In this document: positions 1 to 5,614 of the stretch, in pieces
Layout of the letters: the number at the start of each line of letters is the position of its first letter
Numbering within the stretch: the first letter of the stretch is position 1
Source: Candidatus Agathobaculum merdigallinarum
GTDB taxonomy: Bacteria > Bacillota > Clostridia > Oscillospirales > Butyricicoccaceae
Assembly: GCA_019115425.1 (NCBI GenBank)
Contig: DXDO01000192.1
Location: forward strand, 1 to 6,758
DNA: 6,758 bases
Reading direction: 5' to 3'
The notes under the pieces: generated by a model
Told to the model about the DNA's origin: nothing
The model's database searches: none
What the model saw: only the letters and a program-made list of their open reading frames with translations
Program-made: the position numbers and the translations under genes

Positions 1-1
1 G

Positions 2-679
2 ACCCTGCAAATGACACAAAAAATCAATCAGCTACAGGAGAAAGCAGATATTGAATCCCAGCGTTCCGGCAGTCCGGCTGTCGAGGGCGGGGGGATCGCG
101 ATCAATGACCAGACAATTACAGAATTGGTGATAAGGGATGGCTCGGAGATACTGACGGGTGGTTCGATGCCGATTTATTATTATGCCCAAAGCGATGATA
201 AATGGGCGGATAAGCCTTTCGGTTCGGACAGCGTCGGCGCATATGGCTGCGGCCCTACGGCGATGTCCATGGCGGTGCGGAGCCTGACGGGTGTAGAGAC
301 CGACCCTGCGCAGATGTCGAAATGGTGCAGTGACCATGGGTATCATGCGGCGGGGAGCGGAGCCTATCATACCATTGTAAGAGGCGTTTCCGAAGCTTAT
401 CATATCAAATGCGAGGCCCCGAAAGAAATCAGTGCGAACGAGCTGCGCACGTTGCTTTCCGGTGGAAGAATTGCGGTTGCTCTTATGGGAGCAGGGCATT
501 TCACCAGCAACGGGCATTTTATTCTTTTGAGGGGCGTAACGCTGAATGGGAATATCTTGGTTGCGGATCCGAACAGCAGAGCGAGGAGCCTGCAGGAATG
601 GGATGCCCAGCTTATCATAGATGAACTAAGCACGAGTCGCGTTGACGGCGCGCCGTTATGGCTGCTTTCTGCGGAATAA
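2..679 (+). CDS. C39-like cysteine peptidase domain protein (5' end probably outside window)
   Basis: The protein carries a papain-like fold of the Peptidase_C39_2 type. Counting from the ATG at 11 (222 residues), an entry motif YAQSDDKWADKPFG lies at residues 58-71, the presumed catalytic Cys80 sits in YGCGPTA, His169 in GHFILLRGV, and Asp186 in ADPNS. These are the expected Cys-His-Asp positions in the usual order. The ATG at 11 has no visible Shine-Dalgarno. The frame stays open to the window edge through ACC CTG CAA, and residues 1-15 look like the end of a coiled coil, so the real start, perhaps with a signal or membrane segment, probably lies upstream. The FtsE-like ATPase gene follows after 25 bases, suggesting one operon. 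Domains of this type occur in secreted or wall-associated proteins and in bacteriocin-leader proteases; no peptide substrate gene is visible here. The fold is fairly secure; the substrate and true start are unknown. Confidence 0.75.
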   Translation, partial: TLQMTQKINQLQEKADIESQRSGSPAVEGGGIAINDQTITELVIRDGSEILTGGSMPIYYYAQSDDKWADKPFGSDSVGAYGCGPTAMSMAVRSLTGVETDPAQMSKWCSDHGYHAAGSGAYHTIVRGVSEAYHIKCEAPKEISANELRTLLSGGRIAVALMGAGHFTSNGHFILLRGVTLNGNILVADPNSRARSLQEWDAQLIIDELSTSRVDGAPLWLLSAE

Positions 680-693
680 AAATGCCGGCTAAA

Positions 694-699
694 GAAGGG
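694..699 (+). promoter_or_regulatory. Ribosome binding site deciding a GTG start
   Basis: GAAGGG ends five bases before the GTG at 705. This spacing supports GTG 705 as the ABC ATPase start, since no ATG lies at a suitable position in that frame. Confidence 0.7.
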
Positions 700-704
700 A
701 TAAT

Positions 705-1400
705 GTGCCGCAAATTGAGTTGCAGAATGTAACAAAATATTATATAAATGAGAAAAAACGGTTTGCTGCAGTAAATGATGTTTCACTTTCCATCCGGCAG
801 GGCGAGTTTGTTTTTCTGATTGGAAGCAGCGGGGCGGGCAAAACGACCTTGCTCCGGCTGATTGCCAATCAGATTGTGCCGGATGAAGGGAAAATATGGA
901 TGGATGATTTGGAGATCAGCCGGATCAAAGCCTGGCGGCGGCCGTTTTACCGACGAACTATCGGGCAGGTATGGCAGGACAGCGGGTTGATCCGAAAGAA
1001 AACTATCGCGGAAAACCTTGAAATTGTGCAGCGTGCGATGGGGGTAAAGGCGAAAGTCATTCCGGAAAATACGCAGAAGGCGCTGGCGTTGGTCGGAATG
1101 CGGGCGAATGAAAGGCGATATCCGGCGGAATTATCGGGGGGGCAGATTAAACTTGTTGAATTGGCACGGGCCGTAATATGTAATCCACCGGTGCTGCTGG
1201 TGGATGAAATTACAGCGAATTTGGATCATGATACCGGCTGGGATATCATGACGATTTTAAGTGAGATTAATCGCTGCGGTACGACTGTGATTATGGCAAC
1301 GCATGCGCGTGATTTTGTAAATATCATGCGGCGAAGGGTAATAACTCTGGTGGCAGGACGGATCGCTGCGGATGCGGAAAAAGGAAAATACGGCGAGTAG
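705..1400 (+). CDS. FtsE-like ABC transporter ATP-binding protein
   Basis: This is a 231-residue soluble ATPase subunit that would hydrolyse ATP at the inner face of the membrane for a partner permease. Visible motifs are Walker A GSSGAGKTT (40-48), a Q-loop around GQVWQDSG (87-94), the signature LSGGQ (143-147), Walker B VLLVDE (163-168), D-loop NLD (172-174) and switch His200 in ATHARDF. Length, N-terminus and order match the FtsE/LolD group of single-domain ATPases. Two deviations are visible: Walker B reads DEITANLD where this group usually has DEPT-NLD, and the signature continues IKLVELARA instead of the common QQRVAIARA. In FtsEX the ATPase gene normally precedes ftsX, but here an MCP gene follows and no permease is seen. 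The gene sits 25 bases after the C39-like gene and is probably co-transcribed with it. ATPase assignment is firm; calling it true FtsE would be over-reading. Confidence 0.88.
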   Translation: MPQIELQNVTKYYINEKKRFAAVNDVSLSIRQGEFVFLIGSSGAGKTTLLRLIANQIVPDEGKIWMDDLEISRIKAWRRPFYRRTIGQVWQDSGLIRKKTIAENLEIVQRAMGVKAKVIPENTQKALALVGMRANERRYPAELSGGQIKLVELARAVICNPPVLLVDEITANLDHDTGWDIMTILSEINRCGTTVIMATHARDFVNIMRRRVITLVAGRIAADAEKGKYGE

Positions 1401-1415
1401 GATAATTCCTGCTCG
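1394..1415 (+). terminator. Hairpin spanning the ABC ATPase stop codon, possible weak terminator
   Basis: Nine-base arms at 1394-1402 and 1407-1415 (CGAGTAGGA and TCCTGCTCG, one G-U pair) enclose the loop TAAT. The left arm contains the TAG stop. The following sequence is AT-rich but lacks a clean T run, so termination would be partial at best. It could instead protect the mRNA end or affect access to the MCP leader. Confidence 0.4.
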
Positions 1416-1447
1416 ATGATATAAATAATTTGTGATCAAGATGTGAT

Positions 1448-1452
1448 GGAGG
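1448..1452 (+). promoter_or_regulatory. Strong ribosome binding site of the MCP gene
   Basis: GGAGG lies nine bases before the ATG at 1462 and fixes that start. Confidence 0.8.
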
Positions 1453-1461
1453 CAGAGTGAT

Positions 1462-3381
1462 ATGCGACTACGGGATATTCGAATTACCAAAAAATTAATC
1501 ATTGGATTTGCACTTCCGGTGATATTGGCGTTGGCGCTTTTAGTGGTGTCAGGCGTCGATATGGTCAGCTTGAGGCGCTCGTATGATTCGCTTATCCAAT
1601 CGGAGATTGCGGTTCGGCAGGAAGTTTTGAATTGCCGTATTTATGTCAATACCGCGGCGCGATATGCGCGCGATATGACCATTGACCGCGACAAAACCAA
1701 TTATGATCAAAATATGGAAGAAGTTAATAATGCGTTGGCGCTGTTGGATGAATCCAAGACGTTTGTTGTCGAGAATTATCCGCTGAGCGACGGCAGAGAA
1801 CAGATTTTCTCTGATGCAGTGGATAATTGGGCGGCGGTTGTGCCTAAAATTTCTGCGGCAATCGCTGAGGACGACTTCGATTCCGCTGAACATCTGCTGG
1901 TAACACAATGTACGCCTGCACTCAATGCGGAAGTAGAGGCGGGAAAGCTGCTTACCAGTGCAATCAATACAGCGGTTGAAGATACAACGAATGCACTGGA
2001 CCGCAAGGTCAGCCTTGCATTCTATAAAATGATCGTTTTGATGATCATCTTTATCCTTGTGGTTGTATTCTTTGTTGTAAATCTGGTTCGTTCGATTGTG
2101 CGTCCGCTCAAGCAGATCAATGTCGCGCTGCAAGAGATTGGCGAAGGCAAGATGGATTACGAAATTACATATGAATCCAAAGATGAAATCGGCGATATGG
2201 CGAATTCTCTGCGGACGACTCAGGATGATCTGCATGCGGTTTGCAGTGAGATTACACGTGTTACCGGTGCGATGTCGGACAATGATTTCAGCATTACAAT
2301 TGACAGTGTCCTGCCCGGTGCTTTCGGTGAGATATCAAAGGATCTTGCGCAGATGGTTAAACGCATGCGGGATATTATCTCTACCAGCAGGGAGTCGGTT
2401 GATCAGATCGCAGCGGGTGCAGAGCAGGTGTCTCAAGGCGCACAGTCTCTGGCGCAGGGTGCAACTGAGCAGGCCAGCGCAGTAGAGGAGCTTTCTGCAA
2501 CCATCAGCGATATCTCCATGGCTGCCCGCAAGAACGCAGATGCAGCAATCGCGGCAAAAGAAGATGCCGATCAGGTGGGCGAGCAGAATGCTGCGAGCCA
2601 GAAGCAGATGGCAGAGATGATCAATGCCATGAATGATATTACGGACAAGTCCAAAGAGATTGGAAAGATCATCAAAACCATTGAAGATATTGCATTCCAG
2701 ACGAATATTCTTGCATTGAACGCGGCGGTTGAGGCCGCCCGTGCCGGAGCTGCTGGCAAGGGCTTTGCAGTGGTGGCTGATGAGGTGCGCAATCTGGCCT
2801 CCAGATCGGCTGAAGCGGCCAAGGATACAACGTCTTTGATCGAGGATTCGATTCAATCTGTTGCAAACGGTTCGGAAATCGCGCAGGCAGCGGCTGAGTC
2901 CATCACCGCCAGCAACGAGCTGACACTGAAAGCTGTGGAAAAGATTTCGCAGATTGCGGCTGCGGCACAGCAGGAATCTGAGTCGATCATTCAGATCACG
3001 CAGGGAATCGATCAGATTGCTTCGGTTGTACAAACCAATTCTGCGACGAGTGAGGAATCGGCTGCGGCAAGCCAGGAGCTCTTCTCGCAGGCGAATGTAC
3101 TGCGGCGCATGTTTGATGCGATGCGTATTGGAGAGTCTGAGGCATCGCGTGTGTCTTCGCTCGCTGCGGACTCTGTGGAAGCAACAGAACCCGTGCCTGC
3201 GGCACCTGTTGTTGTACCTGCTGCACCGGTAGAGCCGGCGAAGCCGGTTGTACATCACACCGAGAAAAAATCTTATAGCGGCGGCTTTCACGCTGGAGGT
3301 ACTTCTCCCGTTTCGGGGGAGAGCTTTCGTAAACACAACACAAGCTCCACAACCTTCCAAGACGACAAGGGCAAGTACTAA
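1462..3381 (+). CDS. Methyl-accepting chemotaxis protein with extracytoplasmic four-helix sensor
   Basis: This 639-residue chemoreceptor would bind signals outside the membrane and control CheA through CheW. Order: short cytoplasmic start, TM1 about 12-31, a helical extracytoplasmic sensor about 32-188 of 4HB_MCP type, TM2 about 189-209, and a HAMP domain from about 210 to 263 that includes RPLKQIN and DEIGDMANSL. A further HAMP-like connector follows at about 264-316, then the signalling coiled coil at about 317-550. The hairpin tip is the conserved stretch 408-446, including FQTNILALNAAVEAARAG, where CheA/CheW bind. Gln/Glu/Ala-rich pairs such as EQASAVEEL and EESAAASQEL are likely adaptation sites. 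Residues 571-639 form a Pro/Ala- then Gly/Ser-rich flexible tail ending DDKGKY. The TAA stop is followed immediately by a hemerythrin domain in the +1 frame, so the receptor may once have been, or still be, fused to it. Receptor identity is certain; the ligand is unknown. Confidence 0.96.
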   Translation: MRLRDIRITKKLIIGFALPVILALALLVVSGVDMVSLRRSYDSLIQSEIAVRQEVLNCRIYVNTAARYARDMTIDRDKTNYDQNMEEVNNALALLDESKTFVVENYPLSDGREQIFSDAVDNWAAVVPKISAAIAEDDFDSAEHLLVTQCTPALNAEVEAGKLLTSAINTAVEDTTNALDRKVSLAFYKMIVLMIIFILVVVFFVVNLVRSIVRPLKQINVALQEIGEGKMDYEITYESKDEIGDMANSLRTTQDDLHAVCSEITRVTGAMSDNDFSITIDSVLPGAFGEISKDLAQMVKRMRDIISTSRESVDQIAAGAEQVSQGAQSLAQGATEQASAVEELSATISDISMAARKNADAAIAAKEDADQVGEQNAASQKQMAEMINAMNDITDKSKEIGKIIKTIEDIAFQTNILALNAAVEAARAGAAGKGFAVVADEVRNLASRSAEAAKDTTSLIEDSIQSVANGSEIAQAAAESITASNELTLKAVEKISQIAAAAQQESESIIQITQGIDQIASVVQTNSATSEESAAASQELFSQANVLRRMFDAMRIGESEASRVSSLAADSVEATEPVPAAPVVVPAAPVEPAKPVVHHTEKKSYSGGFHAGGTSPVSGESFRKHNTSSTTFQDDKGKY

Positions 3382-3385
3382 GCAG

Positions 3386-3811
3386 CGTTATGAGCTGACC
3401 CCCGACTTGGTGACCGGCAACGAGCTGATCGACTCCGAGCACCGTACGCTGTTTGATGCCATCAACAATCTGATGGATGCGTGTGAAAGCGGCGCTGGAA
3501 GAGAAAACCTTGAGAAGACCGTTGACTTTATGGTGGACTATGTAGCAAAGCATTTTTCCGACGAACAGGATCTGCAAAAGCAGAACCAATATCCGAATTA
3601 TAAAATGCATTTCGCGTTCCATACGAACTACAAAAGGGATATCGGGAAATTAGCCAGCGAAATCAGGGAAAACGGGCCAACGATCCAGAAGCTGAGCGAT
3701 CTGAACCGGCAGGTTGGTATTTTAATCAGCCATATCCGTACAGAGGATAAACGGCTTGCCGAATTCCTGAGAGACCAAAACGATGAAGGTGAATTTGGTC
3801 CGGGGATCTAG
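3386..3811 (+). CDS. Bacteriohemerythrin domain in the +1 frame behind the MCP, no clear own start
   Basis: From RYELTPDLVTGNELIDSEH onward (about 141 residues) this is a complete bacteriohemerythrin four-helix bundle, which binds O2 at a non-haem di-iron site. All seven ligands are present: His at 3440, His 3551, Glu 3563, His 3608, His 3620, His 3731 and Asp 3746, in the family patterns IDSEH, KHFSDE, H-x3-H and SHIRTED. The frame is open back to a TTG at 3248, but residues encoded before about 3383 are only the MCP tail read out of frame. No ATG is in frame near the domain. TTG 3407 and GTG 3410 are possible starts, but they lack a Shine-Dalgarno and would drop the conserved YELTPDL. I marked the start at the first domain residue, not at a start codon. 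It could be the C-terminal part of an MCP-hemerythrin fusion separated by one base, a recoded product, or a translationally coupled gene. The fold is certain; how it is translated is not. Confidence 0.85.
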   Translation, partial: RYELTPDLVTGNELIDSEHRTLFDAINNLMDACESGAGRENLEKTVDFMVDYVAKHFSDEQDLQKQNQYPNYKMHFAFHTNYKRDIGKLASEIRENGPTIQKLSDLNRQVGILISHIRTEDKRLAEFLRDQNDEGEFGPGI

Positions 3812-3852
3812 GATATTCCGATTAGGAATGGGAAAGAATACCGTAAAATAGG

Positions 3853-3889
3853 AAAAAGTGAGGCATCTGAAAGGATGTCTCACTTTTTT
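3853..3889 (+). terminator. Intrinsic terminator after the MCP/hemerythrin block
   Basis: Fifteen-base arms at 3853-3867 and 3874-3888 (AAAAAGTGAGGCATC against GATGTCTCACTTTTT) pair with a single G-U, enclose the loop TGAAAG and end in six T. The A tract on the left arm could also let it work on the opposite strand, though no minus-strand gene ends here. Confidence 0.9.
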
Positions 3890-3936
3890 CGCTGATAAAT
3901 GGGGAAATCTCCTGTGCGGATACAGCAGAGAATAAC

Positions 3937-3968
3937 TTGTCAAAAATGGACGATTATGTTAGTATGAT
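3937..3968 (+). promoter_or_regulatory. Probable sigma-A promoter of the 3D/G5 wall protein gene
   Basis: TTGTCA at 3937-3942 is five of six to the -35 consensus. Two -10 candidates follow: TAGTAT at 3960-3965 with a 17-base spacer, and TATGAT at 3963-3968, a better hexamer but with a 20-base spacer. The position after a terminator and about 120 bases before the gene fits a promoter. Confidence 0.55.
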
Positions 3969-3999
3969 ATATAGGTAGAGACTTTTTCGGTTGATTGGA

Positions 4000-4037
4000 G
4001 CGTCATCGACGCATCTTTCCGATCTATTCGATGGAAA
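4000..4037 (+). other. Two small hairpins in the 5' leader of the wall protein gene
   Basis: GCGTC/GACGC at 4000-4012 has a three-base loop. TTTCC-G-ATC/GATGGAAA at 4016-4037 pairs eight bases around a bulged G with the loop TATTC. They lie just before the ribosome binding site at 4051-4057. I recognise no known riboswitch. Confidence 0.3.
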
Positions 4038-4050
4038 ACGCTTGCGCAGG

Positions 4051-4057
4051 GGGAGGG
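4051..4057 (+). promoter_or_regulatory. Strong Shine-Dalgarno misplaced for the ATG at 4089
   Basis: GGGAGGG is the only good ribosome binding site before the wall protein gene, yet it lies 31 bases from the ATG at 4089. With its GGAGG core, it is eight bases from an in-frame CTG at 4065 and only two bases from an out-of-frame ATG TAC TGA at 4060. Confidence 0.5.
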
Positions 4058-4088
4058 AAATGTACTGAACGAAAAACGGGATGGGACC

Positions 4089-5270
4089 ATGGGCGGCCGT
4101 GTTCCGCTGAAGCATCCGAGGCCGCCTCGGTGGATCGTGCTGGTAGGTATTTTTATCGTTATGCTGATGGGGATTTCCGCTGCGGCGGTAGCAATCAGCC
4201 AGCCAGCCGTGGTTTATATTTTGACCGACGGCGACAGATACGAGCGTGTCACCCTGTATCCAGGATCGGATGAGGAGGCTTGCGAAAAGGCAGGATTTCA
4301 AAATGTGACGGTGCTGAGCAGGGAACAGGTAGAAAATACTGTTTACCTCTCTCTGGAAAGCATGTTCGATATTTCCATACGGACGGCCGAAGGAAGCTTC
4401 ACCGTCCGCAGCAAGAGCTGCACGGTGGAGGAAGCGCTGGAGGCCAATGGGGTCTCGATCGGCCCAGACGATATTGTGACACCCGGGCGGGAAGAATGGA
4501 TATCCGAAAACTGTGATATAAGCGTTGTCCGCGTCACATACCGCACGGAAACCGAAACGCAGGATATCCCCTTTACGGTGGAGACAAAGAATGATATCAC
4601 CCTGCTCAAGGGGCAGCAAAGAATTACGCAATATGGCTCCGCGGGGGAAAAAGAGGTGAGCTATCGCGTAACGATGCACGATGGGCAGGAAGCATCGAGG
4701 GAGCTTCTTTCCGAGAAGCAGACCAAGGCGCCTGTCAACTGCATTGTGGCGCAAGGCGTGCGGGAGCCGCAGAATGAGCAGGAGCGGCAGGCCGCTGCCG
4801 AAGAGGCTGTGCAGGCATCTCAGGCAGAGCTGCCCAGCACGGTGCCCGATGACGGCGAGGCATTATCCACCGCAGGGCGGTCTCAGGTGTGGTCGGTGCC
4901 GGCGGGCATCGAGGACGATAAGGAAAACAAGGTGATTACCGCGGCAGATGGTTCGTCCTACGAATACACCGCAGTGATTGATGTAAAAGCGACCGCTTAT
5001 CATAGAGTGGAAGAAGGCGGCACCATTACGGCATCCGGAACGACGACCCAATACGGCACGATTGCGGTCGACCCGAGCGTGATTCCGCTGGGAAGCCGGG
5101 TATATGTGGTTTCAAACGGCGGCGATAAGTCGTGGTCCTACGGTCCGGGGCTGGCGGAAGACACCGGCGGCTTGATTAAGGGCGCGCGGATCGACCTGTT
5201 CTTCATGACCGGGGATGAAGCGACGCAGTTTGGCGTCCGCCCGGCTAAAGTATATATTTTGAAGGATTGA
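4089..5270 (+). CDS. YabE-type wall protein: TM anchor, DUF348, G5 and 3D domains
   Basis: This 393-residue envelope protein is probably a peptidoglycan-acting enzyme or a relative of the resuscitation-promoting/Sps proteins. One membrane segment (about 15-36) acts as a signal anchor. DUF348-like repeats follow at about 41-70 and 93-133 (VYILTDGDRYERVTLYPGS and FTVRSKSCTVEEALEANG), a G5 domain at about 146-222, a Gln/Glu/Ala-rich linker at 223-290, and a C-terminal 3D domain at about 294-393. The three 3D aspartates are visible: D328 in AVDPSVIPLGS, D358 in AEDTGG and D369 in GARIDLFF. In relatives the 3D domain has a double-psi beta-barrel fold related to lytic transglycosylases such as MltA. 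The start is uncertain: ATG 4089 lacks a clear ribosome binding site, while a CTG at 4065, spaced properly from GGGAGGG, would add eight residues (NEKRDGT after the start). It has its own promoter and no terminator before the next gene. Domain calls are confident; the enzymatic activity is inferred. Confidence 0.92.
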   Translation: MGGRVPLKHPRPPRWIVLVGIFIVMLMGISAAAVAISQPAVVYILTDGDRYERVTLYPGSDEEACEKAGFQNVTVLSREQVENTVYLSLESMFDISIRTAEGSFTVRSKSCTVEEALEANGVSIGPDDIVTPGREEWISENCDISVVRVTYRTETETQDIPFTVETKNDITLLKGQQRITQYGSAGEKEVSYRVTMHDGQEASRELLSEKQTKAPVNCIVAQGVREPQNEQERQAAAEEAVQASQAELPSTVPDDGEALSTAGRSQVWSVPAGIEDDKENKVITAADGSSYEYTAVIDVKATAYHRVEEGGTITASGTTTQYGTIAVDPSVIPLGSRVYVVSNGGDKSWSYGPGLAEDTGGLIKGARIDLFFMTGDEATQFGVRPAKVYILKD

Positions 5271-5275
5271 CCGCT

Positions 5276-5302
5276 TATATGGCGGCGGCGCAATGCCGAT
5301 AA
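5276..5302 (+). promoter_or_regulatory. Sigma-28 (sigma-D, flagellar) promoter of the YjfB gene
   Basis: GCCGATAA at 5295-5302 matches the sigma-28 -10 element exactly. TATA at 5276-5279 is three of four to the -35 core TAAA, and the spacer is exactly 15 bases, as the consensus requires. It lies 42 bases before a motility-family gene, which makes it biologically coherent. Confidence 0.75.
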
Positions 5303-5329
5303 TATAAATAAGGCAACGCCATTGAGCAG

Positions 5330-5335
5330 AAAGGA
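5330..5335 (+). promoter_or_regulatory. Ribosome binding site of the YjfB gene
   Basis: AAAGGA lies nine bases before ATG 5345. A second ATG follows directly at 5348, but the spacing favours the first. Confidence 0.65.
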
Positions 5336-5344
5336 CGAAAAGCT

Positions 5345-5521
5345 ATGATGGAAAGTATTGCCGCCATGTCGGTGAATATGCACGCGGCGCAGCTGCAGCA
5401 GAGCGTATCGATTTCTGTTGCAAAAAAAGCGATGGACTCGGCCGAGCTGGTGATGCAGGAGATGCTGGAAATGCTGCCGCAGGATCCTGGACTGGGCTCG
5501 GTTATCGATACCTATGCCTGA
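5345..5521 (+). CDS. YjfB-family putative motility protein, 58 aa
   Basis: This small protein begins MMESIAAMSVNMHAAQLQQS, continues with VSISVAKKAMDSAELVMQEM and ends DPGLGSVIDTYA. This is the layout of the YjfB_motility family: a short amphipathic N-terminal helix rich in Met, Ala and Gln, a second helix with KKAMDSAE, and a terminal DP-LG--ID motif. Length (58 residues) is normal for the family. The molecular role is not established; the family name comes from its association with flagellar regulons. There is no signal peptide or TM segment, so it is probably cytoplasmic. It has its own ribosome binding site and a sigma-28 promoter, so it is expected to be expressed with late flagellar genes. 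The chemoreceptor earlier in the window fits the same programme. It is easily missed because of its size. Confidence in the family is high, in function low. Confidence 0.88.
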   Translation: MMESIAAMSVNMHAAQLQQSVSISVAKKAMDSAELVMQEMLEMLPQDPGLGSVIDTYA

Positions 5522-5562
5522 TTTGCGGTACACATCTGCTGCGTAAGTAAAACCGAATATGG

Positions 5563-5596
5563 AAAAAGGATGGGTACGATCGTACCCATCCTTTTT
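5563..5596. terminator. Bidirectional intrinsic terminator, 34-bp perfect inverted repeat
   Basis: The arms 5563-5579 (AAAAAGGATGGGTACGA) and 5580-5596 are exact reverse complements, with GATCGT-type bases at the centre forming the loop. The A tract on one side and T tract on the other give a U run on either strand. It lies between the stop codons of the convergent YjfB and lipoprotein genes and serves both. Confidence 0.93.
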
Positions 5597-5614
5597 GTCT
5601 GCGAAAAATGCGGT

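Noticed and set aside
3180..3250. Pro/Ala/Val-rich repetition in the MCP tail as a DNA repeat
   Set aside because: The codons vary; it is a low-complexity protein linker rather than a tandem DNA repeat.
3265..3270. A6 run as a slippage site joining MCP and hemerythrin
   Set aside because: Slippage there would favour -1, not the +1 needed, and the +1 product after it (LIAAAFTLEVLLPF) does not look like the Gly/Ser linker seen in the MCP frame.
3295..3300. GGAGGT as a ribosome site for the hemerythrin
   Set aside because: No ATG, GTG or TTG lies in the hemerythrin frame within a usable distance; the bases encode Gly-Gly of the MCP tail.
2335..3360. Long minus-strand open frame inside the MCP gene
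   Set aside because: It is the complement of highly conserved MCP signalling codons and gives an Arg/Leu/Cys-rich product with no recognisable domain.
3390..3398. ATG just after the MCP stop as a start for the hemerythrin
   Set aside because: It is out of frame and reads ATG AGC TGA, stopping after two codons.
3954..4754. Minus-strand open frame over the wall protein gene start
   Set aside because: It overlaps the promoter, leader and a well-supported DUF348/G5 coding region and shows no domain of its own.
5281..5290. GGC triplet repeat between the wall protein and YjfB genes
   Set aside because: Only three units, and it forms the spacer of the sigma-28 promoter; no sign of repeat expansion.
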